Shown here in pieces: positions 17,901 through 26,206 of a DNA stretch of 45,533 bases. Position 1 is the first letter of the stretch. Every line of letters starts with the position of its first letter. Source of the stretch: a virus. Location of the stretch: the IMG/VR virus record IMGVR_UViG_3300024054_000024, positions 1 through 45,533 of that record; one strand, written 5' to 3'. Made by a program: the position numbers and the translations under genes. Below the pieces are notes generated by a model that was not told the DNA's origin, made no database searches, and saw only the letters and a list, made by a program, of their open reading frames with translations.

Positions 17901-19691
17901 TCAGTCTGCCCTCGGTTTCCAGCTCTCGTCGATCTCTTGGAAGATTTCCGGCCCGAACCGAAGCGGCCCGCGGAACGGCTCCACTTTCGAAAGATCGACT
18001 CTGGCGGCGTCATCGGTGATCGTGACGTGAGGCTGATATTCTGGCCAATCCCACGATGCCCCGGCCTCTCGGATTTCGTGATTGCGGCGAGTCAGCGCCC
18101 ACGAAGCAAATTTCAGAGCGACGGCGCCTTCCTTCCCGATCGGCTCGACCGCGCGAGGGCCGCCGGGCGCGACTATCAACTCTCCCTTGCCATCATCGAC
18201 AGGATACTCCTCGCCGACGCGCATCCAGTCGATCGGCGAGCGGCTGTAGGCGATGGTGACATGCAGATCATCCGAGGCGAGCGTCGGTGCGAAGCCCTGC
18301 GCCATCGCCCACGCGAGGAACTCGTCGGAGTTCAGGAGCTTGCGCGAGACGTATAGTGTGCGCGGCTTGATCGATTTTTCGCCATCGGTAACTTGCCCGA
18401 CGTGACCATCAGTCGCCGTCGCGCCGGGCGAACGATCCGTCGCTGGCGCCATGGTGAGCGGCGACATGACATGATCGAGGCTCGCCTCCGGATTCCACCC
18501 GTCGTCTTCGCGAACCTCGTTCGGCGTCAGCCAGCCGGGGTTCGAATTGGTCCCGAGCGCAGCCTGGTAATAGCGCGTACGTGCTTCCAGCGACCCGCGC
18601 GTCAACTCGCTCGTGTCGATCCTGACGTGATAGCCCTCGCGGCGCTCCGCCGCCGTGAGCAGCTGCGTGTTGATCGCCGCCTTCAGGGCCTTGATCCACC
18701 GCTGAAGTGTGTAGCGGACATGGGCGTCGAAGAACGCCTCGGCGCTTGCGAACGTCGGCGATTGATCGCCGGCATGGCCAAGCATGATTGGAAATACGCC
18801 GAGCACGCGGGCGATTTCCTCAATTTGATGCTTCCTCGTTTCGAGGTGCTGGGAATCGACCCCGGTCATGGCCAGCGGCGTATATTTGAGGCCGCCGCCA
18901 GTGATGATCGTTTTCATGGCGTTGGCGACGCCGGCATAGGCTTGGTTCAGTTGCTCGCGCAGCAATTCGACTTGCGCCTTGTCAACCTTCTGCTCCGTCG
19001 AGAGTAGGCCGCTCGGCCGGACGCCATTCGAGTGGAGACGCGCCTGCGACTCTTCCGTCGCCCGCGCCAGACCGATGGCCTCGCGCCCAACAACCGCAGG
19101 ATCGAGCCCCTTGAACGGGCGCCACGACGGCCCGCAGAGGTGAAAAACATCATCGGCGCCAAGCGACGCATATCCGCCGTTCTCGAAAGTCACGTCGAAC
19201 CGCTTCCGCATCATCGGAATCGTGAGGTCGACAGCAACACTTTCCGGGCGGATGGGAATGAGCTCGCGCACCTGATCGGCGACGACCACCTTGTATGAGA
19301 CGCTGTTGCCCGTCGCCGCAGCGTGCATCAGGATCGTCGTGAAGAACTGAAACGCGTCCTGAAGCTCGCTTGGCCGATGCAACAGCACGTCATAGAGCGG
19401 ATGATCGACGGCCGGCTCCGAGCCCTTTCCCCTTGGAAGTTGCCGGTAAATCTCGACAGGAAGCTGCGAAATCCCGTCGGCGATGACCATTACGCCACGG
19501 AAAAACGACGGCACTTGCAGCGCCGCGACAGTCGAGACGTCCGTCCCGGATTTCGTCGGGATGCCCCAACCGCCGTTGATCGCGGCCCAAAGATCAGGCG
19601 ATATATCGACGGACTTCGTCTCCTCCTCGGCGCGCGCGGGAGCCGAGGCTGGCTTGTGACCGCCGCCGAAAAGCCGTCCGAACAGGCCCAT
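17901..19691 (-). CDS. Portal protein fused to a C-terminal 2H phosphoesterase domain
   Basis: 596 residues from ATG 19691, with GAGG just upstream. Residues ~1-420 are an HK97-type portal (VSTVAALQVPSFFRGVMVIA, LPVEIYRQLPRGKGSEP, LEEIARVLGV-like IEEIARVLGVFPIMLGHAGD). After a linker around GATATDGHVGQVTDG, residues ~445-596 form a 2H phosphoesterase domain with two HxT motifs 78 residues apart: LHVTIAYSRSP (His ~477) and YQPHVTITDDA (His ~555). 2H enzymes act on 2'-5' or cyclic phosphodiesters; the anti-CBASS enzyme Acb1 is one, and portal-2H fusions are known in other portal families. The anti-defence role here is inference. Confidence 0.9.
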   Translation of the reverse strand: MGLFGRLFGGGHKPASAPARAEEETKSVDISPDLWAAINGGWGIPTKSGTDVSTVAALQVPSFFRGVMVIADGISQLPVEIYRQLPRGKGSEPAVDHPLYDVLLHRPSELQDAFQFFTTILMHAAATGNSVSYKVVVADQVRELIPIRPESVAVDLTIPMMRKRFDVTFENGGYASLGADDVFHLCGPSWRPFKGLDPAVVGREAIGLARATEESQARLHSNGVRPSGLLSTEQKVDKAQVELLREQLNQAYAGVANAMKTIITGGGLKYTPLAMTGVDSQHLETRKHQIEEIARVLGVFPIMLGHAGDQSPTFASAEAFFDAHVRYTLQRWIKALKAAINTQLLTAAERREGYHVRIDTSELTRGSLEARTRYYQAALGTNSNPGWLTPNEVREDDGWNPEASLDHVMSPLTMAPATDRSPGATATDGHVGQVTDGEKSIKPRTLYVSRKLLNSDEFLAWAMAQGFAPTLASDDLHVTIAYSRSPIDWMRVGEEYPVDDGKGELIVAPGGPRAVEPIGKEGAVALKFASWALTRRNHEIREAGASWDWPEYQPHVTITDDAARVDLSKVEPFRGPLRFGPEIFQEIDESWKPRAD

Positions 19692-19697
19692 CAATCC

Positions 19698-21371
19698 TCA
19701 CAGGACAAAGATTTCAGGGGCGGGCGCAGTCGCCGGAGCAGGGTTGGCGCTCATGAGCGTCGCAGCGTCGAGCAGCGCCATCAATGGGTCGATCTTCGCC
19801 TTGCCGCTCGCCTGCTTTGTGATGACCACAGCATTGCCCTTCATTTCGAGCTTTGCATTCGTTGCCGCCCAGGACATGATCGCTTGACCGCCATGGATCA
19901 GCGTTCGGCTGAACAATCTGCGCTCGCAATCGATGATGACGCCGTTCAACTTGTAGCCTTGCGAAACCGCGAGAACGCGATCAAGGCCGATGCCGACACA
20001 AGCGAGCTTGTCTGTCAGGCTTTTTGCCCCGACTGGGTCCATGCCGACCCCGGCCAGAAGACCGGCATCGTCGATTCTGTGAACGATCTCGGCGATTTCG
20101 ATCTCCGCGTCGTCAAGATTTTCGACGACCGTCAGTTCTCCGGCCGCGACGAAATCCTGATATTTGACCTGCTCGGATTTCCGTCTTTCGAGCGCGATCT
20201 GTGCGCACCATGTGTGGTTCCATGCCAGCCAGCGGCGAAATCTTACGTCTTCTTCGCCGCGTTCGCGGCCGATGACGCAAAAACCATAAAGATCGTCGAG
20301 GCCGCCCCCATCGACGCCGACGGTCACGACATCGCATCGCGACAGGATGTCGTCCAGTGTCAGACAGCGGTCCGCCGACGCATCCCAATATTCGGCTCCG
20401 GGCCACGCGTCGCCGGCGCTGCGACTGCCGATCTGAACATTGAAGTGCTGGGAGGCGAAAAGCGCGAGCGCGTCTTTGCCGCGCTCCTCGGCTTCAACGA
20501 GCGATGTCTCGAGGAAATCCGGGCGAACAGAGCGTCCGTAATTCGGATTGATGATCGGCCAATACTTGCGGTCGCGCCAGTTATCGGCGAGCCGGGGCGG
20601 CAGCTCGTAGAGCACAGGCAAAAGCGGCAGCGCCAGCTTTCCGTCGCGCACCGCCCTCGCCTTGGCGAGTTCTTCTTTGAACACACCCTCTGGCGACGCT
20701 TTCGATTGCGTTGTGATCGTAATCAGGAAGCCGTCCGGCCGCGCCGCGAGCGCGCCACGAAGTTCGACCATGATTTCTGCGGTCTTGGGCGACAGCGCCA
20801 ACTCGTGCAACTCGTCGATGAGTGTTCCGACTTGCTTTCCGCCCGTCACGACCTTTGTGTCGGCCGCCTTGACTTTCAGCGTGGCGCCCGTTCCGCGCCG
20901 CATGATGGTGCGGATATGTCCCTGCGGTTCGTAGAACGCTTTGGCCAATTCAGGGTCGGCCCGGATTGTCCGCGCGGCCTGCCAAAACGAAATGTCTGCG
21001 ATCTCCTTTGTCGGCGCGACGATCACGAACTCGGCGGCCGGACGATCGTTGATCAAGATCGCAGTCAGCATGATCGCGGCAGCCGCGCTGCTCTTTCCGT
21101 TTTTCTTTGGAACAAGCAGGAAGAACTCGTTCAGCGCGCGCCGTTTGGCGATCGGGTCATATGACCCGAAAATCGCTTCGACAATCGGGAACAACCACGG
21201 GCCAGCCGCCTCGCCCATCGTCGGCATCCCATGCACATCGGGGATGCGGAGCCGCTTGAGCACTCTCAGCCCAAGATCGGCCTCGCTCGCGAAGAGCGGC
21301 AAGTCCGGGACGAGCGAGCGGCCGGAAAGGAGACGATCCTCCCAGTCTTTGCAGCTCGTATCCCAATTCAT
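19698..21371 (-). CDS. terL: Terminase large subunit
   Basis: 557 residues from ATG 21371, which overlaps the HNH stop (ATGA); an in-frame start at 21419 would overlap that gene and is rejected. Walker A is VPKKNGKS (residues 87-94), Walker B is in GTLIDELHEL, and TTQSKASPEGVFKEE lies in the coupling region. The C-terminal nuclease region carries VTVGVDGGGLDDLYGF and GVGMDPVGAKSLTD, consistent with the RuvC-like metal-binding aspartates. HK97/phiC31-like terminase group. It powers DNA packaging with the small subunit encoded upstream. Confidence 0.95.
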   Translation of the reverse strand: MNWDTSCKDWEDRLLSGRSLVPDLPLFASEADLGLRVLKRLRIPDVHGMPTMGEAAGPWLFPIVEAIFGSYDPIAKRRALNEFFLLVPKKNGKSSAAAAIMLTAILINDRPAAEFVIVAPTKEIADISFWQAARTIRADPELAKAFYEPQGHIRTIMRRGTGATLKVKAADTKVVTGGKQVGTLIDELHELALSPKTAEIMVELRGALAARPDGFLITITTQSKASPEGVFKEELAKARAVRDGKLALPLLPVLYELPPRLADNWRDRKYWPIINPNYGRSVRPDFLETSLVEAEERGKDALALFASQHFNVQIGSRSAGDAWPGAEYWDASADRCLTLDDILSRCDVVTVGVDGGGLDDLYGFCVIGRERGEEDVRFRRWLAWNHTWCAQIALERRKSEQVKYQDFVAAGELTVVENLDDAEIEIAEIVHRIDDAGLLAGVGMDPVGAKSLTDKLACVGIGLDRVLAVSQGYKLNGVIIDCERRLFSRTLIHGGQAIMSWAATNAKLEMKGNAVVITKQASGKAKIDPLMALLDAATLMSANPAPATAPAPEIFVL

Positions 21372-22105
21372 AGGAGAGTTAAGACTTTGGCCTGTTTTTT
21401 CTGATTTTCCAGCGCCCACATTGGCCTCAGATTTGACAGCCCCCAGCAGGCCTTGAAGTCCGGATCATCGGCCGTCACTATGTTGAACGATGAAACCGGG
21501 ACGATATGATCAATATGAATTTCTCCATTGAGCAAGCGCTCCCATGACATGCCGTGCGTGAACTGACGTTCAATATGTTTAGCGAACTGCTCCTTCGTAT
21601 ACCCGAGGATTTCTTCCGTTCGCTTCGACGGCACGCGCGTGAGCATCTGACGAAGGCGCGCCTTGATCCGCTTCTTCAACACATAGGCCGGGTCTTGCCG
21701 GCGCCGAGCATCGCATCGGCGCTGCTTTTCCCTGACCTTGTCCCGGGTGCGCTCGCGTCGCAAACGCTCGCTCTCGCGAATCTTGTCGCGATTTTCCGCC
21801 TTCCATTTGCGCTGGGTCGTTAGCGCTTTCTCTCTGTTCGCGGCCCGCCATTTTCTTCCTGCCGCAGCGGCGCGGCCGGAAGAAACGTATTCGCGTTCGT
21901 ACTTCTTGCGCTTCTCCGCAATTTCTGGGTCGCGGAGACGCACCCTGACGCCAGCGTTTCGACATTCCTTGCACTGGCCACGAAGCCCATATTTTCCCGC
22001 CGCATTACGCGAGAAATATTCGGCAGTCGCGAGCTTCTCGATCCCGCAACAAGAACACGTCTTGACGAGGTCCGGGCACGCTGTGGACCATGCCGTTTCG
22101 GTCAA
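21368..22105 (-). CDS. Free-standing HNH endonuclease between terS and terL
   Basis: 245 residues from TTG 22105, which overlaps the TerS stop (TTGA). The N-terminal zinc-ribbon has CSCCG and CKEC about 24 residues apart, with YFSRNAAGKYGLRGQC between. A long basic Arg/Lys helix follows (about residues 55-150). The C-terminal HNH core is HIDHIVPVSSFN ... WGLSNLRPMWALENQKK. Similar endonucleases are mobile in phage genomes and often sit beside terminase genes, where some stimulate packaging or terminal cutting. It shares its zinc-ribbon layout with the HNH gene at 28842-29465. Confidence 0.88.
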   Translation of the reverse strand: MTETAWSTACPDLVKTCSCCGIEKLATAEYFSRNAAGKYGLRGQCKECRNAGVRVRLRDPEIAEKRKKYEREYVSSGRAAAAGRKWRAANREKALTTQRKWKAENRDKIRESERLRRERTRDKVREKQRRCDARRRQDPAYVLKKRIKARLRQMLTRVPSKRTEEILGYTKEQFAKHIERQFTHGMSWERLLNGEIHIDHIVPVSSFNIVTADDPDFKACWGLSNLRPMWALENQKKQAKVLTLL

Positions 22106-22542
22106 TTCGGGCGCCCGCGCGGAAGGAGATCGTCACCCCAGTCGGTGCCGACGCCAGCGCTCAGCGCCGCCTCCTGCGCCGCCTCTTTCTTACCGACATT
22201 GGCCGGCTTCGGGGCGGACCGACGCGATTCCGGTGTCGCGCTGATAACCGTTTTGTCAGCGCATACGCGCCAGGTCATTTCCTCGAGCTTCTTCTGCGCC
22301 GACACGTTTCCAGCACGCGCGGACTTCCAAAGGAGCTGGATGGCCTCGGCGCGCTTTTTTGCGCGCGCACCACGGATGTTCTCGGCGAAATGTTTTCGCA
22401 ACGTCTCCGTCGAGCAACCGACAGCCCGCGCCGTATCGTCCTCGGACACCCCGGAGCCGATAAGCTCCTCTACCTTCCGGATCAGCGCCGGCGTCGCTCG
22501 GAATTGAGGGCGTCCCGGCCTTCTTCGTGCGACCAATGCCAA
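22102..22542 (-). CDS. terS: Terminase small subunit
   Basis: 146 residues from TTG 22542; a second TTG at 22536 has better spacing (7) to AGAGG and may be the real start. The N-terminal helix-turn-helix region is basic (RRRPGRPQFRATPALIRKVE), followed by GVSEDDTARAVGCSTETLRK, a clear HTH that would recognise the packaging site. The C-terminal part is charged and probably contacts TerL. Its stop overlaps the HNH start. Confidence 0.85.
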   Translation of the reverse strand: MALVARRRPGRPQFRATPALIRKVEELIGSGVSEDDTARAVGCSTETLRKHFAENIRGARAKKRAEAIQLLWKSARAGNVSAQKKLEEMTWRVCADKTVISATPESRRSAPKPANVGKKEAAQEAALSAGVGTDWGDDLLPRGRPN

Positions 22543-22650
22543 GCCTCTGTTTCTGTGCCACTTCTGCGGTTGCCCGGAATTTCTAACGGCGGCAAAAAAA
22601 TTCTGCGCGTGAGACCCAACCCGATTACCACCCCCACGCGCCCCAGAGAC
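22543..22650. other. Intergenic region between HNH and terS; candidate packaging (cos/pac) site
   Basis: 108 bases between the gp74-like HNH gene and terS hold no ORF. In HK97-like phages the cos site is near this junction, so this is the natural place to look. It is rich in C-runs on the plus strand (CCCCCACGCGCCCC, then CCCCCACCCCCTGGGG). I cannot point to a specific cohesive-end sequence. Confidence 0.3.
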
Positions 22651-22989
22651 TTAAACCCCCACCCCCTGGGGCCGGCCGAGGCGGGTGCGGCGAGAGGCTG
22701 CGGTCTTGCGATTGGAGCACGCGAGACAGAGCGTCTGACCGTTGGCGGGGTCGAGCGGCGCGCCTCCGTCTTCGAGTTCACGGATATGATCGGCGATCAG
22801 GCGGACGCCGTGACCGGTCGCCCCACATTTGACGCAGGCAAGACCGTCGCGTTTCAGGACGGCGAGACGCCACTTACGGTGCTCTTCGGTCTGGTAGTGG
22901 GCGGCGTTCTTCCCGCCTTCGGTCTTGGGGAATGAAGCCCGCGCTTGGGCTGCGGGCTTGAGACGCGAGGGCAGTGTCCGCAGCGCCAT
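22651..22989 (-). CDS. HNH endonuclease (HK97 gp74-like) next to terminase
   Basis: 112 residues from ATG 22989, overlapping the previous stop as TGATG. HNH core: a first pair CVKC, the catalytic motif LIADHIRELEDGGAPLD, then GQTLCLACSNRKTA with a second Cys pair. Small HNH proteins adjacent to TerS are needed for specific terminase cleavage in HK97-type phages. The N-terminal ~35 residues are basic. It precedes the packaging module, consistent with cos processing. Confidence 0.88.
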   Translation of the reverse strand: MALRTLPSRLKPAAQARASFPKTEGGKNAAHYQTEEHRKWRLAVLKRDGLACVKCGATGHGVRLIADHIRELEDGGAPLDPANGQTLCLACSNRKTAASRRTRLGRPQGVGV

Positions 22990-23324
22990 CAGGCGGCGTA
23001 CGGCTGGGTGGCGCTGGCGGTGGTGGCGTCGGCGGTCGCAATGAGCGACGCAATCTGCTGGCGCATGGCCGCGGCTTCAGCCTGCAGGTCGATCAGCGCC
23101 TGTTTGTCGTCGTCGGCGGCGGCAACGGCGGCGGCCGTGGCGGCGCGATAGTCGTTGAGCGCTATCTCGAGGCTGGCGATGTCGGCCTTGAGGGAGGCGA
23201 TTTCCTGCTTGGCGGCGCCAGATTCGGCGGACATTAGATGCTCCATGTGGTTGAGGAGGAAATCGGCGCATTTGCCGACGTAGCCGGCCACCTCAATCAG
23301 ATAATCGTGATGGTGGGTCGTCAT
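22989..23324 (-). CDS. Small coiled-coil protein, first gene of the late operon
   Basis: 111 residues starting MTTHHHDYLIEVAGYVGKCA. Residues ~40-95 are a heptad-like Ala/Leu/Gln-rich helix (ASLKADIASLEIALNDYRAA, DDKQALIDLQAEAAAMRQQI), so an extended dimer or trimer is expected. It overlaps the HNH gene. Function unknown; its position before the packaging genes is all that can be said. Confidence 0.65.
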   Translation of the reverse strand: MTTHHHDYLIEVAGYVGKCADFLLNHMEHLMSAESGAAKQEIASLKADIASLEIALNDYRAATAAAVAAADDDKQALIDLQAEAAAMRQQIASLIATADATTASATQPYAA

Positions 23325-23668
23325 CTCGATCCTCTGAAACCGACGACGCTCACCGCGGGCGCGCTTGAGGCGCGCCGCGTTCGCTCGGCTCGGGGGTGTG
23401 ACCGGGGATGTCGGGCTGTATCAGCAGGGCGCGAAACATTGAGCCTGCGATGCACGTGAAACTGGCGGAAAAAGTGCCACGGATCAAATGGATTTTTGAG
23501 AGGATGCCTCCGCAACGAGAAGGGGCGTCGGCGGATGGAAAGCCGGGAACGCCGCGGAAAACCCGGATAAAATCAGCGCTGGAATGGGCGCCAAAGATCC
23601 CTTCAATTAAAGTCGAAAAATTTAGTCCGTTTCGCTTGACAGAAATCTTCAAGAACATCGTTCACGAT

Positions 23669-23726
23669 TTTCTGACAGTGGCGATTCGGAAAATATCAGC
23701 GGTCTGTCAGAAAGCCGGTCAGAAAA
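23669..23726. repeat. TGTCAGAA-type inverted and direct repeats around the HTH gene start
   Basis: TTTCTGACAG (23669-23678) and CTGTCAGAAA (23704-23713) form a perfect 10-bp inverted repeat with a 25-base spacer, and GGTCAGAAAA follows at 23717-23726. A TTGACAGAAA lies just upstream at 23636-23645. The same octamer recurs six times near 24881-25029. These may be operator sites. Confidence 0.5.
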
Positions 23727-23899
23727 TTCATGAGGGTGCGGGTATGCTCGGCCTCTCGACCGGCACCATCGAACTCTACAAGCGCGGGACGCGGCGCGAC
23801 GACGGCCGCGCCGTCGTCATCCCCAAGACCGTCGAACTGGCCTGTGCCGCTCTGGCGCTCGGCATTCGCAAATACGACGGGCCTCAGGAGACGGCGTAG
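23678..23899 (+). CDS. Helix-turn-helix (XRE-type) regulator at the early/late boundary
   Basis: 73 residues if started at GTG 23678; the frame is open back to 23408 but the upstream part is not protein-like, so the start is uncertain and no strong ribosome site is seen. Residues ~21-35 (AGMLGLSTGTIELYKRG) form the HTH, followed by the very typical VIPKTVELACAALALGIRKYDG seen in small phage and chromosomal HTH proteins. It is the only plus-strand gene between the early and late minus operons, so a local regulator of this junction is a reasonable inference. Confidence 0.65.
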   Translation: MAIRKISAVCQKAGQKIHEGAGMLGLSTGTIELYKRGTRRDDGRAVVIPKTVELACAALALGIRKYDGPQETA

Positions 23900-24064
23900 G
23901 GGTTTGTGTGTGGCAAATGGCGTTTCGATACACACAACGCGGCTTGTCGCTATCCTGCCAGCCTCAAGCGTTCCCGGCCGCCGCCCATTCCGCCAATCCC
24001 CACCAGCCCTTGTCGTTCCGGCATGTGCGGCGGCAGAAAGGGACGCAGCACGGGAGGCGCTCAG

Positions 24065-24349
24065 TCATGGAATGAGCACCCTGTTTGGATCGTAATCCAT
24101 GACGCGATCAGGGATGCGATAGACCGCCGCGATCCGGCCGCCGCGCCAGAAGGTGACGGCGCGCTCTGCTGGCGCCCAACGCGCCTCGAAAGCGCTTGCA
24201 TCGGGCGGAAGCGCCCCGCGCTTGCGCAAGATGACGGCGGCATAGAGGCAGGCGTGCAGCGCCATGAGATCGCCCGCGGCCACGCGCGGGTCTCCGACCA
24301 TGCGCTCGTCGAGACGATGCTCGCGGATGATGGCCGGCTTGGTGCTCAT
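24065..24349 (-). CDS. Hypothetical protein, last gene of the early operon
   Basis: 94 residues from ATG 24349, overlapping the upstream stop (ATGA); a longer frame is shadow. The sequence has PRVAAGDLMALHACLYAAVI and RIAAVYRIPDRVMDYDPNRV. It is a small mixed alpha/beta protein without recognised motifs. Coupled to the DUF6362-like gene, so probably made with it. Confidence 0.65.
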   Translation of the reverse strand: MSTKPAIIREHRLDERMVGDPRVAAGDLMALHACLYAAVILRKRGALPPDASAFEARWAPAERAVTFWRGGRIAAVYRIPDRVMDYDPNRVLIP

Positions 24350-25038
24350 GGCAGCACCTTGTCGCGGATCACCCCCTTGAGGATGGCTTCGACGGCGGCG
24401 TCGCGGCGGCGATATGCCGTGCGGCGAGAGTAGCCGAGCGCCCTGAAGAACTCGCCGAAGGCTTCGTTCTTCGCCTCGCACCACAGCCATAATTGCAGCG
24501 CCTTGCGCGCCGGCTCGTGTTCAGCCGCGCCGAGATAGCGCAGTGGCCACTGCAGCGCCGCTTCGATGCGGCTGATTTCCCGCTCGGCGCCGCCGTTGCG
24601 CGCGTCCTGAAATCCTTTGAGCGTGCCGGCTCCGGCCATTTCGACAAGCTCTCCCCACTCGACCATCGTCTGCGGCCAGACGCCGCCCTTGGAACTCGGG
24701 CCGACGCGGCCGACGAGGCGCTCGCAGCCGCGCGCCGCTTCGCGCAGGCGCAGACGGACATGATCGGTCGACCAGCGCACTTCCTCTGTCCGAATGATGA
24801 CGCCTGCGAGCAGCCGCGCCGCTCGCGCGTCGCTGATCCGGCCCGGAATGGAAGAGTCGTCGTCGAGCAGCGCGGTTTCGCTTTCTGACAAAGCAAAACC
24901 GGCTTCTGACATTTTTTCTGAAATTGCGGAGTCAGATTTTCGCGCACCAATGCCAAGAAGTGCAGAAAATCCAGCGCGTTCATGCGCCACACCTTTTCTG
25001 ACATTTTCGAATGAGCGCCTGTCAGATTTGCGAGCCAT
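24346..25038 (-). CDS. DUF6362-like phage protein
   Basis: 230 residues from ATG 25038, preceded by GGAGG. The body matches the DUF6362 pattern I know from rhizobial phages: helix HVRLRLREAARGCERLVGRV, PQTMVEWGELVEMAG, AALQWPLRYLG and the C-terminal SRRTAYRRRDAAVEAILKGV, which looks DNA-binding. The first ~55 residues hold repeated KSD / MSEA / LSES peptides created by the TGTCAGA motif cluster. Overlaps the IS110-like gene by 17 bp. Role unknown; regulation of late genes is possible. Confidence 0.7.
   Translation of the reverse strand: MARKSDRRSFENVRKGVAHERAGFSALLGIGARKSDSAISEKMSEAGFALSESETALLDDDSSIPGRISDARAARLLAGVIIRTEEVRWSTDHVRLRLREAARGCERLVGRVGPSSKGGVWPQTMVEWGELVEMAGAGTLKGFQDARNGGAEREISRIEAALQWPLRYLGAAEHEPARKALQLWLWCEAKNEAFGEFFRALGYSRRTAYRRRDAAVEAILKGVIRDKVLP
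24881..25029. repeat. Cluster of six TCTGACA/TGTCAGA motifs
   Basis: TTTCTGACA at 24882, CTTCTGACA at 24903, TTTCTGAAA at 24915, GTCAGA at 24931, TTTTCTGACA at 24994 and CTGTCAGATTT at 25019, all inside the first 55 codons of the DUF6362-like gene and in both orientations. Same core as the repeats at 23669-23726. Confidence 0.5.
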
Positions 25039-26206
25039 CCCGCCTCCAGAACTTCCAGAGGTCGCGAATGACGGCCTTTTCCATGACGCGTAAAGCATCC
25101 GCCCGCGCGTGCGCCTTGGGCCAGTCGGGATGCGTAATCGCCGTGCGTTCGCGCCGGCGGACATAAATCTCGCCGTAAGGCCCCGCCGGCTGTCCGTATT
25201 CCGTCTCGCTCTTGGCGGCGGCCACGAGTTGCACTTTCGCCATCGGCTCACCGATGCAGGCTCTGACCTCTGCCAGCCTGGTCGCGACGTAGCCGGCTTG
25301 AGTCCACTCCTCCGCCGTCAGGCCGCCTTTGCGTCTCCACTGCGAATAGGCCATGCCGTTGAACGGCGCGAGACCGAGGCGCTTCCAGAGCTTTTCCGGC
25401 GTGCTGTAGCGAGTGCCATCCGACAGGTCGCCCGTCTCGCTGACGAGGATGGCGAACGCCTTGTCGCCGAATCCACGCACGCCAGCGACGAATTCGTGCG
25501 CGGGCAATCGGCGCGCCAGCCGCTCCATTTCTCGCTCGACGACGCGGCGACGCGCGAGGATCGGCGACAAGGCGTCGCGCAGCACGGCGCCGATAGCCTC
25601 GCAGGCGTCGTAGATTTCCCTGTCCGCATCCGGCGCGTCGCCGCCGGACAGCAATATTCTGACGATGGTGTCCTTGCGCTTTAGGATTTGCGCATCGGCT
25701 TCCCCGTCTTTTTGGTTGAACCCGAGATACCGCGCGACGCGGTGCCCAAGCCGGGTCGTGATGCCCATCTGGAGCTTGATGAGCATCTTGCGCTCTCCGC
25801 CGATCTCCTGGAGCGCGGCGCAGATGGTCGCGATTTCGGAAGACGCGGAGGCGACAGGCGCGGGAAGTCGATGGCCATTTCCGGCACGTCGAGTATGGCG
25901 CCCATCGCCTCCGTTGTCCCCCTCTTGCGAAGGGGATTCTTGAGACCCGCCGGCGGAATGGAAGCGGCGATTTTGCGCGACACGGCATCGGCCGGCGGGC
26001 CTCTCCCCGCAAGGGGATTGTTGCGGCGTCAGGGGCACCACGATCCTGGCCGTTTCCGGCGATCGACTAGCGGCCCCTGACGCCTTTCCCTTGCGGGAAA
26101 CTTTGCGGGACGGCGGCTGGGAAAAGCTGGCGCTTGCGCGCGCAGATTTACTGGCCGCCGTCCCTTTCCGCTTGCGCGGAACCTCAATCTCTCGCGACTC
26201 AGACAT
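25022..26206 (-). CDS. IS110-transposase-like (helix-hairpin-helix) phage protein
   Basis: 394 residues, ATG 26206 with GGAGG upstream. The N-terminal ~70 residues are basic and disordered. Residues ~125-200 are a helical region (ICAALQEIGGERKMLIKLQM). From ~245 there is a clear IS110/IS116 C-terminal Transposase_20-type domain: FVAGVRGFGDKAFAILVSET, YSTPEKLWKRLGLAPFNGMA, then RKGGLTAEEWTQAGYVATRL. The IS110 N-terminal DEDD catalytic part is not visible, so this is probably a domesticated DNA-binding protein. It sits in the operon with overlaps at both ends, without insertion-sequence ends. The linker at ~25865-26030 shows better codon bias in another frame; see findings. Confidence 0.7.
   Translation of the reverse strand: MSESREIEVPRKRKGTAASKSARASASFSQPPSRKVSRKGKASGAASRSPETARIVVPLTPQQSPCGERPAGRCRVAQNRRFHSAGGSQESPSQEGDNGGDGRHTRRAGNGHRLPAPVASASSEIATICAALQEIGGERKMLIKLQMGITTRLGHRVARYLGFNQKDGEADAQILKRKDTIVRILLSGGDAPDADREIYDACEAIGAVLRDALSPILARRRVVEREMERLARRLPAHEFVAGVRGFGDKAFAILVSETGDLSDGTRYSTPEKLWKRLGLAPFNGMAYSQWRRKGGLTAEEWTQAGYVATRLAEVRACIGEPMAKVQLVAAAKSETEYGQPAGPYGEIYVRRRERTAITHPDWPKAHARADALRVMEKAVIRDLWKFWRRDGSQI

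Noticed and set aside
19323-21164. Long plus-strand ORF (613 codons) opposite terL and portal
   Set aside because: Antisense of terminase and portal, both certain.
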